64,000 nt of DNA from Eikenella exigua (GTDB lineage: Bacteria; Pseudomonadota; Gammaproteobacteria; Burkholderiales; Neisseriaceae), in contig NZ_CP038018.1 of NCBI RefSeq assembly GCF_008805035.1, positions 1,054,001 through 1,118,000 of the forward strand. Reading direction: 5' to 3'. How positions within the stretch are numbered: position 1 is the first letter of the stretch; every line of letters starts with the position of its first letter. Both the position numbers and the translations under genes were made by a program. Positions 15,690-23,954 of this stretch are shown here, one piece after another. A model generated the notes under the pieces. That model had not been told where the DNA came from. It saw nothing but the letters and a program-made list of their open reading frames with translations, and searched no databases.

Positions 15690-16688
15690 ATGGCCACAGA
15701 AAACCCCGCCAAACAAGACAACAGCCGCGGCGTAAAACACAAAGGCGCGGCCAAAGTTGCCCGTATCCCGATTAAGGTTGTGCCGCTGGAGCAGAAACTG
15801 AAAAAACCAGAATGGATTCGCGCCCAGCTGCCCACCGGCAAGAAGTTCTTTGAAATCAAAAATATCCTGCGCGATCAGAAAATGCACACCGTGTGCGAAG
15901 AAGCCAGCTGCCCCAATATCGGCGAATGCTTCAGCCGCGGCACCGCCACCTTCATGATTATGGGTGATATCTGCACTCGCCGCTGCCCCTTCTGCGATGT
16001 CGGCCACGGCCGCCCCAACGCGCTCGATACCGAAGAGCCGCAACATCTCGCCTCCAGCGTGGCCGCCATGAATTTGCGCTACGTTGTTATCACCTCGGTA
16101 GACCGTGACGATTTGCGCGATGGCGGCGCCCAGCACTTTGCCGACTGCATCACTGCCATCCGCGAGCGCAGCCCCAATACTAAAATTGAAATCCTCGTAC
16201 CCGATTTCCGCGGCCGCATGGATATTGCCCTCGAAATTCTGGCCAAAACCCCGCCCGATGTGATGAACCACAACCTAGAAACCCACCCGCGCCTCTACAA
16301 ACAGGCCCGCCCCGGCGCCAACTACCAGCATTCGCTCGAGCTGCTACGCCGCTATAAAGAAATGATGCCGCACATCCCCACCAAATCCGGCATCATGGTA
16401 GGCTTGGGCGAAACTGACGATGAAGTGCGCGAAATCATGCGCGATATGCGTGCCAACAACATCGAAATGATCACTGTGGGGCAATACTTGCAGCCCAGCA
16501 ATAGCCACCTGCCCGTATTGCGCTACGTTACCCCCGAAATGTTCAAGCAGTTCGAACATGAAGCCTACGCCATAGGTTTTACCAACGCTGCTATCGGTGC
16601 CATGGTGCGCTCCAGCTACCACGCAGACGCCCAAGCGGCCGAAGCCATGGCCTCGGCTGGCGGTGGCGGCTGCCACCACGGGCATTAA
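15690..16688 (+). CDS. lipA: Lipoyl synthase LipA
   Basis: A radical-SAM enzyme inserting two sulfurs into the octanoyl group of E2 and GcvH lipoyl domains. The 332-residue protein has the auxiliary-cluster cysteines C69, C74 and C80 (CEEASCPNIGEC), and the radical-SAM cysteines C95, C99 and C102 (CTRRCPFC). The C-terminal RSSYHADAQA contains the serine that ligates the auxiliary cluster. AAAGGAA precedes the ATG. It is the last gene of ybeD-lipB-lipA and ends in a DUS-free terminator. Confidence 0.97.
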   Translation: MATENPAKQDNSRGVKHKGAAKVARIPIKVVPLEQKLKKPEWIRAQLPTGKKFFEIKNILRDQKMHTVCEEASCPNIGECFSRGTATFMIMGDICTRRCPFCDVGHGRPNALDTEEPQHLASSVAAMNLRYVVITSVDRDDLRDGGAQHFADCITAIRERSPNTKIEILVPDFRGRMDIALEILAKTPPDVMNHNLETHPRLYKQARPGANYQHSLELLRRYKEMMPHIPTKSGIMVGLGETDDEVREIMRDMRANNIEMITVGQYLQPSNSHLPVLRYVTPEMFKQFEHEAYAIGFTNAAIGAMVRSSYHADAQAAEAMASAGGGGCHHGH

Positions 16689-16701
16689 CGATACACGCCA
16701 A

Positions 16702-16736
16702 ACAGGCTGCCGAAGTAATCGGCAGCCTGTTTTTTT
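16702..16736 (+). terminator. Rho-independent terminator of lipA
   Basis: ACAGGCTGCCGA, a 5-nt loop, TCGGCAGCCTGT and seven T. The arms contain GGCTGCC, one base off the DUS core. Confidence 0.9.
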
Positions 16737-16787
16737 GCACCATACAAGTTTCAGGCTACCTGAAAACATCAGTCCCACTAAAGCCAA

Positions 16788-16827
16788 AGGCTACCTGAAA
16801 AGCTGTTGTAGCATTTTCAGGTAGCCT
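16788..16827. terminator. Inverted DUS pair downstream of lipA
   Basis: AGGCTACCTGAA and TTCAGGTAGCCT around a 16-nt loop, with a further direct DUS at 16753-16764. Confidence 0.5.
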
Positions 16828-16873
16828 TTGCCCGTCCTCCCCTCCGGCTTGTGCGCAAAAATTCCTATTTCGC

Positions 16874-16879
16874 TATAAT
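16874..16879 (+). promoter_or_regulatory. -10 box upstream of the LOG gene
   Basis: TATAAT within CGCTATAATTC, about 170 bp before the LOG start. No good -35 box is seen, so this is only probable. Confidence 0.4.
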
Positions 16880-17047
16880 TCACCCTTTCACCTTTACCGG
16901 CTAATTGCCGAAACCACTACCCTCCAAGAGGATAAGGCCTGCACCAAGCTGCCGAATATAGATGCAGTTTAAGGCGTGTACATGCAACCAAAAAATATAC
17001 CGCGAGCAGTATTTAGCCAAGACCTCGGACTACCTGAAAGAACAAAT

Positions 17048-17653
17048 ATGAACCCAATGAACAACATCGTCGTCTATTGCGGCTCCAACCTAGGCGAAGA
17101 CCCGAGCTACAGCCAAGCCGCCCGCGAGCTGGGGCGTGCTATTGCCGAACGCGGCAGCCGGCTGGTGTACGGTGGTGGTGGCATCGGCCTGATGGGCGAA
17201 GTGGCTTCCGCCACTCTGGCCGCCGGTGGCAAAGTAACTGGCATCATCCCCACCTTTCTACGCCACGAAGAAATGGCGCACGACTGCCTCACCGAGCTCA
17301 TCATCACCGACAACATGGCCGAGCGGCGCACCAAAATGATTGAGCAGGCCGATGCCTTCATCGCCCTGCCCGGCGGGCTGGGTACATACGAAGAGCTGTT
17401 TGAAGTACTCTCTGCCGCCCAACTCAAGCTGCACAGCAAACCCATCGGCCTGCTCAATATCAACGGCTTTTTCGATCCCATTACCACCCTGTTGCAGCAC
17501 ACCGCCAACCAAGGTTTCATGCCTACCGCCAATACCGGCCTAGTATGTGTGGACAGTGGCATCTCTGCCCTGCTGGATAAAATGGCTGCCTACCGCTTCC
17601 AAGACGCACCCAAATGGCAATGCCCCGCTTGGCAGCAGGCAGAGGCTACCTGA
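17048..17653 (+). CDS. LOG family protein (nucleotide 5'-monophosphate phosphoribohydrolase)
   Basis: A 201-residue Rossmann-fold protein of the LOG (Lonely Guy, often mislabelled lysine decarboxylase) family. It has the diagnostic PGGLGTYEE at about residues 108-116 and the earlier YGGGGIGLMGEVA. Family members release the base from nucleoside monophosphates, including cytokinin riboside 5'-monophosphates. In bacteria the physiological substrate is often a purine nucleotide. ATG at 17048 was chosen because it follows AAAGAACAA; ATG at 17057 (MNNIVVY) is possible. The last codons are again a DUS (EAT followed by stop). Confidence 0.88.
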   Translation: MNPMNNIVVYCGSNLGEDPSYSQAARELGRAIAERGSRLVYGGGGIGLMGEVASATLAAGGKVTGIIPTFLRHEEMAHDCLTELIITDNMAERRTKMIEQADAFIALPGGLGTYEELFEVLSAAQLKLHSKPIGLLNINGFFDPITTLLQHTANQGFMPTANTGLVCVDSGISALLDKMAAYRFQDAPKWQCPAWQQAEAT

Positions 17654-17657
17654 AAAT

Positions 17658-17738
17658 ATGGCCAAAGCACTTCATATCCTAATTGCGTTAACTCACCTTA
17701 CCGTACTCCTGTATTGTCTGTGGCTTGCCGCCCTGTAG
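17658..17738 (+). CDS. Possible 26-residue membrane peptide
   Basis: A short frame begins 4 bp after the LOG stop and encodes a largely hydrophobic peptide that could be one membrane helix (ALHILIALTHLTVLLYCLWL). The spacing suggests translational coupling. However, the DUS overlaps the start region and no clear RBS exists. It could equally be chance. Confidence 0.25.
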   Translation: MAKALHILIALTHLTVLLYCLWLAAL

Positions 17739-18040
17739 GAAAATGTGCTCTACATAATACCCCCTCCCAATATATTTGCGGGAAACTTATTTTTCTCAAC
17801 GATTAAATACCCCAGTACCCACCATTTCCATTTACGCAAATTCACACTCAACCCTTGCTGCCAGCACCTTCCCGCCAGCTCCCTTTAGTTAGTATGTTTA
17901 CTCTAAAATTTTCTGACTAAAGTCAACCCATATCACAATATTTTATGATATGATGTATCAATAAATGGATAGACATTCAAAATAAATTGCCAATTCAGTC
18001 AATTATTAAGATATTGCTCTTTAAAATCAACTGGCTCTAT

Positions 18041-18118
18041 ATGCATGCAAGGATGCAAATGATTTTAGCATTTGTCCACTTGAACGCAACAGCTAAAGCA
18101 ACTGTTAAATTTCCTTAG
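18041..18118 (+). CDS. Possible 25-codon leader ORF upstream of the decarboxylase
   Basis: An ATG-to-TAG frame encodes a 25-residue peptide (MHARMQMILAFVHLN and ten more residues). It precedes the hairpin-terminator at 18200-18229. There is no good RBS and only two lysine codons, so leader-peptide attenuation is speculative. Confidence 0.15.
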   Translation: MHARMQMILAFVHLNATAKATVKFP

Positions 18119-18199
18119 CAGTATTTAACTGTAAGACAGATATTCTACCCGCCGCCAGACAGCTTGTCTCAGGATATCATTAACGCACTATCCCCCTTG

Positions 18200-18229
18200 C
18201 CTGCATATACCGTATGCAGGTTTATTTTT
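18200..18229 (+). terminator. Intrinsic terminator in the decarboxylase leader
   Basis: An 8-bp stem (CCTGCATA and TATGCAGG) with loop TACCG, followed by TTTATTTTTG. It lies 136 bp before the decarboxylase start on the same strand, so it either attenuates that gene or ends a separate small RNA. Confidence 0.75.
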
Positions 18230-18246
18230 GTCGTTGTGCTCGCAAA

Positions 18247-18322
18247 CGGCAAAACACAAGTTGCCGCTGCTGCTGTGCTATTCTGGCACAGCAGCAGCAG
18301 CAAAAAGCCGGGTTTATCCGGC
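18247..18322 (+). promoter_or_regulatory. Three consecutive hairpins in the decarboxylase leader
   Basis: Stems are CGGCAA/TTGCCG (18247-18252 with 18261-18266), a 13-bp perfect stem GCTGCTGCTGTGC/GCACAGCAGCAGC (18266-18278 with 18286-18298), and GCCGG/CCGGC (18307-18311 with 18318-18322). The first and second share one base and could exclude each other. The strong stem is followed by AGCAAAAAG, not a T-run, so it is structural rather than terminating. The ATG with AAAGGATTTAG follows 43 bp later. Confidence 0.5.
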
Positions 18323-18365
18323 TAGCAAAGCAGCTGTTTTTTAATTTATTTAAAGGATTTAGATC

Positions 18366-20495
18366 ATGAAGAATATATTATTAGGCTGTGGTCATAAGGA
18401 ACTTGGTGACTATCTGAAGAGCTTGATTGCAACTTTGGAAAAGGGTGGTTACGCCATCCGAATAGCCCATGACCAGCAAGAAATACTGACGCTTTTGAAA
18501 CATGATGCCAGAATAGGTTCCGTGCTTTGTACACTGGATATTTTCAACCAAGAATTAGACAAGAAAATTATTGCGCTCAACGATGAGTTGCCTGTATTCA
18601 TTCTGAAGCCTACCGACTGCGACAAACCCGTGGACTTCGGTGCTGTAGGCGACCACGCCACCTTCATTGATTGCCACCTGTTCAGCAACGAAGACGTTGT
18701 TGATAAAATTGAAAAAGCAATCTGCCACTATATCGACAATATCACACCTCCCTTCACCAAAGCCCTGTTTGACTACGTTGTTAAAAACAAATATACATTC
18801 TGTACTCCGGGCCACATGAGCGGTACCGCTTTCTTAAAATCTCCCGTAGGCAGCCTGTTCTACGACTTCTACGGCGAAAACACTTTCAAATCCGACATTT
18901 CCGTTTCCATGGGCGAGCTAGGCTCTCTGCTCGACCACTCCGGTCCGCACAAAGAAGCCGAAGAATACATCGCCAAAACCTTCAATGCCGACCATAGCTA
19001 CGTCGTAACCAACGGCACTTCTACCGCCAACAAAATCGTGGGTATGTACTCAGTGCCCGCCGGCAGTACCGTACTGATCGACCGTAACTGCCACAAATCG
19101 TTAACTCATCTGTTGATGATGAGCGACATTACTCCGGTGTACCTGAAACCGACCCGTAACGCCTACGGTATCTTGGGTGGTATTCCGCAAAAAGAATTCA
19201 CCAAAGAAGTCATCACCGAAAAACTCGCCAAAGTTCCGGGTGCCACTTGGCCGGTACACGCCGTGATCACCAACTCAACTTATGACGGCCTGTTCTACAA
19301 CACCGACAAGATCAAAGACACCTTGGATGTGAAATCCATCCACTTCGACTCTGCTTGGGTTCCCTACACCAACTTCAGCCCGATCTACAACGGCAAAACC
19401 GGTATGGGCGGCAAACAGGTTAAAGACAAGGTAATCTTTGAAACCCACTCCACCCACAAACTGCTGGCTGCATTCTCACAGGCTTCCATGATTCACGTTA
19501 AGGGTAACCTGAACACCGCCACCTTCGGCGAAGCCTACATGATGCACACCTCCACTTCTCCGTTCTACCCCATGGTAGCCTCTACCGAAGTGGCAGCAGC
19601 CATGATGCGCGGCAACGCAGGTAAACGCCTGATGCAGGATTCCCTGGAGCGTGCCGTTAAATTCCGTAAGGAAATCAAAAAATACAAAGCCCATGCCGAT
19701 TCATGGTATTTCGACGTATGGCAACCTGAAAACGTTGATAACATCGAATGTTGGGAACTGCATCAAACCGACAAATGGCACGGCTTCAAAAATATCGACG
19801 CCCAGCACATGTACCTCGACCCGGTCAAGGTAACCTTACTCACCCCGGGCTTAGATAAAAACGGCGAGCTGGAAAAAACCGGTATCCCCGCTACCCTCGT
19901 TTCCAAATTCTTGGAAGACCGCGGCATCATCGTGGAGAAAACCGGCCCCTACAATATCCTCGTGCTCTTCAGCATCGGCGTGGACGACACTAAAGCCCAC
20001 AGCCTGCTGCGCTCACTGAACGAATTCAAGTCCCTGTACGATGCCAACGCCACCGTGGAAGAAGTATTGCCGCGCGTGTTCAATGAATCTCCCTCTTTCT
20101 ACAAAGAAATGCGGATTCAAGAATTGGCACAAGGCATCCACAGCCTGATCTGCAAACACAATCTGCCTAAACTCATGTTCAGCGCATTCGAAGTGTTGCC
20201 GACCATGGTAATGAACCCGCACAAAGCCTTCCAGCTTGAACTGAAAGGTCAGATTGAAGACTGCTACTTGGAAGACATGGTAGGCAAGATCAACGCCAAC
20301 ATGATTCTACCCTATCCTCCCGGCGTACCGTTGGTAATGCCTGGCGAAATGATCACCGAAGAGAGCAAGCCCATCTTGGAATTCCTGATGATGCTGTGCG
20401 AAATCGGCGCCCACTTCCCCGGCTTCGAAACCGACATCCACGGTGCTTACCGTCAAGAAGACGGCCGCTACAAAGTTAAGATTGTTAAAGCTTAA
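18366..20495 (+). CDS. cadA: Lysine decarboxylase (Orn/Lys/Arg decarboxylase family, inducible-type)
   Basis: A 709-residue PLP enzyme of the group III decarboxylases. The N-terminal response-regulator-like wing domain covers about residues 1-125. The PLP core has THSTHKLLAAFSQ with the Schiff-base lysine at about 365 and the substrate/PLP segment FCTPGHMSGTAF. The C-terminal domain follows FSIGVDDT. CadA, LdcC, AdiA and SpeC all share this plan, and lysine is inferred as the substrate because Eikenella corrodens is lysine decarboxylase-positive; arginine cannot be excluded. No antiporter (cadB) or CadC-like regulator is adjacent. AAAGGATTT precedes the ATG. The leader is long and structured. 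Confidence 0.85.
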   Translation: MKNILLGCGHKELGDYLKSLIATLEKGGYAIRIAHDQQEILTLLKHDARIGSVLCTLDIFNQELDKKIIALNDELPVFILKPTDCDKPVDFGAVGDHATFIDCHLFSNEDVVDKIEKAICHYIDNITPPFTKALFDYVVKNKYTFCTPGHMSGTAFLKSPVGSLFYDFYGENTFKSDISVSMGELGSLLDHSGPHKEAEEYIAKTFNADHSYVVTNGTSTANKIVGMYSVPAGSTVLIDRNCHKSLTHLLMMSDITPVYLKPTRNAYGILGGIPQKEFTKEVITEKLAKVPGATWPVHAVITNSTYDGLFYNTDKIKDTLDVKSIHFDSAWVPYTNFSPIYNGKTGMGGKQVKDKVIFETHSTHKLLAAFSQASMIHVKGNLNTATFGEAYMMHTSTSPFYPMVASTEVAAAMMRGNAGKRLMQDSLERAVKFRKEIKKYKAHADSWYFDVWQPENVDNIECWELHQTDKWHGFKNIDAQHMYLDPVKVTLLTPGLDKNGELEKTGIPATLVSKFLEDRGIIVEKTGPYNILVLFSIGVDDTKAHSLLRSLNEFKSLYDANATVEEVLPRVFNESPSFYKEMRIQELAQGIHSLICKHNLPKLMFSAFEVLPTMVMNPHKAFQLELKGQIEDCYLEDMVGKINANMILPYPPGVPLVMPGEMITEESKPILEFLMMLCEIGAHFPGFETDIHGAYRQEDGRYKVKIVKA

Positions 20496-20535
20496 CCCAC
20501 GCGGAACGGGGCTCCATGCCCTCGCAGCATAAATC

Positions 20536-20565
20536 AACCGGCCTGAGCAATCAGGCCGGTTTTTT
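20536..20565 (+). terminator. Rho-independent terminator of the decarboxylase gene
   Basis: An 11-bp stem (AACCGGCCTGA and TCAGGCCGGTT) with loop GCAA and a run of T. No DUS is involved. Confidence 0.9.
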
Positions 20566-20591
20566 ATATGCCGATATAGCTAGGCAAGCAA

Positions 20592-20650
20592 AGGCTACCT
20601 GAAATTTTAACTGCGCAGAAACTCTGCTACGCCGTGCTTTCAGGTAGCCT
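20592..20650. repeat. DUS-capped repeat cassette
   Basis: AGGCTACCTGAA at the left and TTCAGGTAGCCT at the right enclose a spacer with GCGCAGAAACTCTGC. The spacer resembles those at 27626-27718 and 60082-60147. Confidence 0.45.
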
Positions 20651-20690
20651 CTTCCATACAAACTCCAACATCAAAACCATCACATAAACT

Positions 20691-20726
20691 TTCAGGTAGC
20701 CTCTCCAAACAAAAAGGCTACCTGAA
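20691..20726 (-). terminator. Inverted DUS pair after the coiled-coil protein gene
   Basis: TTCAGGTAGCCT and AGGCTACCTGAA around a 12-nt loop, downstream of the minus-strand gene at 20793. Confidence 0.55.
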
Positions 20727-20792
20727 AACGCAGTTTTAACCGGTCAAGACCAGTTACTGCAAAGCTAAAAGCCTGCTGCAACCAATCTACGA

Positions 20793-21128
20793 CTAACGCT
20801 GCTGTCCGCGTACCGCCGTCCAAGCCGCGTCCAACCGACGGCCAGCTTCTTCCAGCGTGGTATTCGATTGCTGCGCGGCCACATCCGCCTCATTCAATTG
20901 CGTTTGCAACTGCGTGATTTCCGCCTGTTTCTGCTGCAAAGCAGTTTGCGCCGCTTCCAAACGGGTGCGCAACGTACTCACACGGCTACCGTTATCGGTT
21001 TGCGCCTTTAATGCTTCCTGATACGCCATCTGCGCACTCAAAAGCTCGGTTTGTGCCGCATCATCCGCCCAAGCTGGCGTAGCAGCGGCCAGCAGGCACA
21101 GCCCGGCCATAATTCCCTTGATCCGCAT
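20793..21128 (-). CDS. Small exported coiled-coil protein
   Basis: A 111-residue protein not matched to a named family. A signal peptide (IKGIMAGLCLLAAATPAWA) is followed by a nearly continuous heptad-like coiled coil rich in Gln, Ala, Glu and Leu (LRTRLEAAQTALQQKQAEIT). The start at 21128 is preceded by AAGGAGAG at ideal distance; an in-frame ATG ten codons earlier overlaps the lipoprotein gene and has no such site. It lies 26 bp after the adhesin-E-like lipoprotein, probably in the same operon. A periplasmic, possibly cell-wall or Lpp-like role is a guess. Confidence 0.75.
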   Translation of the reverse strand: MRIKGIMAGLCLLAAATPAWADDAAQTELLSAQMAYQEALKAQTDNGSRVSTLRTRLEAAQTALQQKQAEITQLQTQLNEADVAAQQSNTTLEEAGRRLDAAWTAVRGQQR

Positions 21129-21154
21129 ATTTTCTCTCCTTAATTCTGCAAGAA

Positions 21155-21589
21155 TCACAAAGTTTTGCCGCAGGCAATTTCAAACTGTTTGCCGCCGGCC
21201 GAACCTTTCACCACCGGCTGGGCAGGCCGCCTGGCCGTTTCATATTGGTTAGCAGCCAGCTTGTTGCCGGAAGCATCCCACATATCCACCGCAGCCAAAC
21301 GGCGTGTGCGCGTCTGGCAGTCGAACTGCCATTGGTTTACCGCCGTTTTGAAATGCGGCGTGTTCACATAATGTTCACGCCCCACATCCGACACGGTAAT
21401 CCGCTCACGGAAGCTAACCCGGCTGCCTTCTTTCCGAATGCTAGAAGTGTCTATTTCGTAACGCATATTGCCGTTTTGGCTCAAGCCCACTTCTCTCCAG
21501 CTGCCGCCTAGGCTCGGCCCACTGCTCATGCTCGGACAACCCGCTAATACTAACACCGCACACAGCCCGGCCAATCTCTTCAGTTGCAT
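21155..21589 (-). CDS. Lipoprotein with surface-adhesin E-like domain
   Basis: A 144-residue predicted lipoprotein. The signal peptide ends in the lipobox VLAGC (Cys18). The mature part matches the pattern of the adhesin-E/CNP1-like fold: WREVGLSQNG followed by YEIDTSSIRKEG and a FDCQTRTRRL strand with a paired cysteine, then a second cysteine near the C-terminus (EIACGKTL) likely forming a disulfide. Family members such as protein E of Haemophilus are surface adhesins, but most have no known role. It precedes the coiled-coil protein on the same strand. A DUS overlaps the upstream leader at 21600-21610. Confidence 0.75.
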   Translation of the reverse strand: MQLKRLAGLCAVLVLAGCPSMSSGPSLGGSWREVGLSQNGNMRYEIDTSSIRKEGSRVSFRERITVSDVGREHYVNTPHFKTAVNQWQFDCQTRTRRLAAVDMWDASGNKLAANQYETARRPAQPVVKGSAGGKQFEIACGKTL

Positions 21590-21670
21590 AAAAATCCTTT
21601 CAGGTAGCCTTCAAACGCTATAAAATCCGCGCCATTATATCCAACAAATACCGCAAACGGAAAACCACCC

Positions 21671-23503
21671 ATGCCACAACCCTCCGCCCTCAACATCCTG
21701 CGCGAAGTTTTCGGCTATCACGCCTTCCGGGGGCGGCAGGAAGAAATTGTGAACGCACTGGCAGAGGGGCAAAACCTGCTGGTGCTGATGCCCACCGGCG
21801 GCGGCAAATCCCTGTGTTATCAAATTCCCGCCCTGATGCAGCACGGACTGGCTGTGGTGGTGTCGCCGCTGATTGCCCTGATGGACGACCAAGTGGCCGC
21901 CCTGCAGGCTGCAGGCGTGGCCGCCGCCAGCGTGCACAGTGGCATCGGCAGCAGTCAGGTGCAGCAGATTGCCGACACCATCGAGGCAGGCTACCTGAAA
22001 CTGCTCTACGTTTCTCCCGAACGCCTGGTGAGCGAACGCTTCCTGCGCTTTCTCGACCACACCGAAATCAGCTTGTTCGCCATCGATGAAGCCCACTGCG
22101 TGAGCCAATGGGGGCACGACTTCCGCCCCGAATACCGCCAGCTCGGCCTCTTGGCCGACCGCTACCCCGCCATCCCCCGCATCGCTCTCACCGCCACAGC
22201 CGATGCCGAAACCCGTGCCGACATCAAACACTACCTCAAACTGGAAAACGCCGCCGAATACATCGCCAGCTTCGACCGCCCCAATATCTACTACCAAATC
22301 ATCGAAAAAAATAACGGCAAAAAGCAACTGCTCGATTTTCTGCACAACCGCCCCCACGGTGAAAGCGGTATCGTTTACTGCTTAAGCCGTAAAAAAGTAG
22401 AAGACACCGCCGCCTTTTTAAACGAACACGGCTACTGCGCCCTGCCTTATCACGCCGGCCTCACCATGACCGAGCGCAACGAAAACCAACACCGCTTTAC
22501 CCGGGAAGAAGGTCTCATCATCGTAGCCACCGTCGCCTTCGGCATGGGCATCGACAAACCCGACGTACGCTTCGTCGCCCACCTCGATATGCCGCAAAGC
22601 ATCGAACACTTCTACCAGGAAAGCGGCCGTGCCGGGCGCGACGGTCAGCCCGCCGCCAGCTGGCTGTGCTACGGCCTCAACGACTATTCCCTGCTGCACG
22701 AACGCATCCAAACCGGCAACAGCAACGACTTCCAAAAGCAAATCGAACAGCAAAAACTCGAAGCCATGTTTGCCGTGTGCGAAACCTCCAGCTGCCGCCG
22801 CGCCGCCCTATTGCGCCACTTCGGTGAAGAAATCCCACCCTGCGGCCACTGCGACAACTGCCTGCACCCGCCCGTCCTCTTCAACGCCACCGAAAACGTG
22901 CAGAAACTCCTCAGCTGCGTTTACCGCGTCGGCCAGCGCTTCGCCGCCGGCTATGTTATCCACGTATTGCGCGGCAAAGCCGACGACTGGATCCGCCAAA
23001 ACCGCCACGACCAGCTATCTACCTACGGCATCGGTGCCGCCCTGTCCGACAAAGAATGGCGCAGCGTCATCCGCCAATGCATCGGCCAAGGCCTGCTCGC
23101 CACCGACCCGCACAACTACCACGCCCTCATGCTCACCCAAGCCGCCCGCTCCGTGCTGCAAGGCAAACAAACCGTGATGCTGCGCCCGCTCAAGCGCGAA
23201 AAATCCGCCACCCGCACCCCGCGCGAACAATGGCTGCGCACCGAGCGCGAAGAACGCCTCTGGCAAGCCCTGCGCCAATGGCGCACCGAACGCGCCCGCG
23301 CCGACAATGTGCCCGCCTACATTGTGTGTGGCGACCGCACCCTGCAAGACATCGTGCAGCAACGCCCCGCCAGCCTCACCGAACTGCAAAACATCTACGG
23401 ACTGGGCGAAGCCAAAATCCAAAAATTCGGCAGCGATATCCTCGAAGTCTGCACGCGGTTCACTCAAGACAGCGACACAGCAACCACCCTGCCGGATGCC
23501 TAA
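21671..23503 (+). CDS. recQ: ATP-dependent DNA helicase RecQ
   Basis: A 610-residue 3'-5' helicase for recombination and replication repair. Walker A PTGGGKS is at residues 41-47, the DEAH box in FAIDEAHCVSQWGHDFRPEY, and the helicase C domain contains GMGIDKPDVR and QESGRAGRDG. The zinc-binding region has CETSSCRR and CGHCDNC, the winged helix follows, and the C-terminal HRDC domain includes LQNIYGLGEAKI. In Neisseria, RecQ takes part in pilin variation and repair, although in those species it usually has extra HRDC copies; this one has a single copy and normal length. The leader is shared with the divergent lipoprotein gene. Confidence 0.96.
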   Translation: MPQPSALNILREVFGYHAFRGRQEEIVNALAEGQNLLVLMPTGGGKSLCYQIPALMQHGLAVVVSPLIALMDDQVAALQAAGVAAASVHSGIGSSQVQQIADTIEAGYLKLLYVSPERLVSERFLRFLDHTEISLFAIDEAHCVSQWGHDFRPEYRQLGLLADRYPAIPRIALTATADAETRADIKHYLKLENAAEYIASFDRPNIYYQIIEKNNGKKQLLDFLHNRPHGESGIVYCLSRKKVEDTAAFLNEHGYCALPYHAGLTMTERNENQHRFTREEGLIIVATVAFGMGIDKPDVRFVAHLDMPQSIEHFYQESGRAGRDGQPAASWLCYGLNDYSLLHERIQTGNSNDFQKQIEQQKLEAMFAVCETSSCRRAALLRHFGEEIPPCGHCDNCLHPPVLFNATENVQKLLSCVYRVGQRFAAGYVIHVLRGKADDWIRQNRHDQLSTYGIGAALSDKEWRSVIRQCIGQGLLATDPHNYHALMLTQAARSVLQGKQTVMLRPLKREKSATRTPREQWLRTEREERLWQALRQWRTERARADNVPAYIVCGDRTLQDIVQQRPASLTELQNIYGLGEAKIQKFGSDILEVCTRFTQDSDTATTLPDA

Positions 23504-23516
23504 GCCAATCCATAAA

Positions 23517-23547
23517 AGGCTACCTGAAAATTTCAGGTAGCCTTTTA
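23517..23547 (+). terminator. DUS hairpin terminator of recQ
   Basis: AGGCTACCTGAA, a 3-nt loop, TTCAGGTAGCCT and TTTT. Confidence 0.75.
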
Positions 23548-23837
23548 AATGCAGACAACACGTTTTCAGCCAATTTGCCTTTGCCAAACATGGCGCAGCC
23601 CATGTTGTTCGGGGCGGCAAGCCAGGCAACAACGGAGCGGCAAAATCAGCTAATTTAAATATAAAAACATAGACTTTAGTCAAATTTGATGTGGCACGAA
23701 TCAACTATCTGGTGCACAAACTGCCCTGCTCATACAGAATGATTCAGGCTACCTGAAAGCAGTCTGGCACTGCAAAACTCAGGCGGGGATATCTGCATTG
23801 CTCAGATGTGTACATCCCCGCCTCCTGCACAACAAAA

Positions 23838-23877
23838 AGGCTACCTGAAAACCATACCACATAGTTTCAGGTAGCCT
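23838..23877. terminator. Inverted DUS pair
   Basis: AGGCTACCTGAA and TTCAGGTAGCCT around a 16-nt loop, between recQ and leuA. Confidence 0.5.
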
Positions 23878-23892
23878 TTCGCGCAAAATCAA

Positions 23893-23923
23893 ACCGCCCT
23901 GCGACATGATGCCGAAGGGCGGT
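23893..23923 (-). terminator. Terminator of the leuA pseudogene
   Basis: On the minus strand ACCGCCCT and AGGGCGGT enclose a 15-nt loop, followed by TTGATTTT. It survives although the gene is broken. Confidence 0.55.
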
Positions 23924-23954
23924 ACTTTAAAAGCAAGCGGAAAACAAAACTCTG

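Larger units (their letters stand above)
23504..23954. other. Intergenic region between recQ and the leuA pseudogene
   Basis: No gene is seen. The region holds the recQ DUS terminator, a direct DUS at about 23747, a large hairpin with AGGCGGGGAT/ATCCCCGCCT arms (23781-23790 with 23813-23822), a second DUS hairpin and the old leuA terminator. About 200 bases (23550-23750) show nothing recognisable. Confidence 0.5.

Noticed and set aside
17883..17922. CTTTAGTTAG/CTGACTAAAG inverted repeat as a regulator site of the decarboxylase
   Set aside because: The 10-bp arms have one mismatch and lie 440 bp upstream of the gene with no identifiable promoter; could be chance in AT-rich DNA.
18301..18365. 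Lysine riboswitch in the decarboxylase leader
   Set aside because: The leader has simple hairpins but not the five-way junction and loop motifs of the lysine (L-box) riboswitch.
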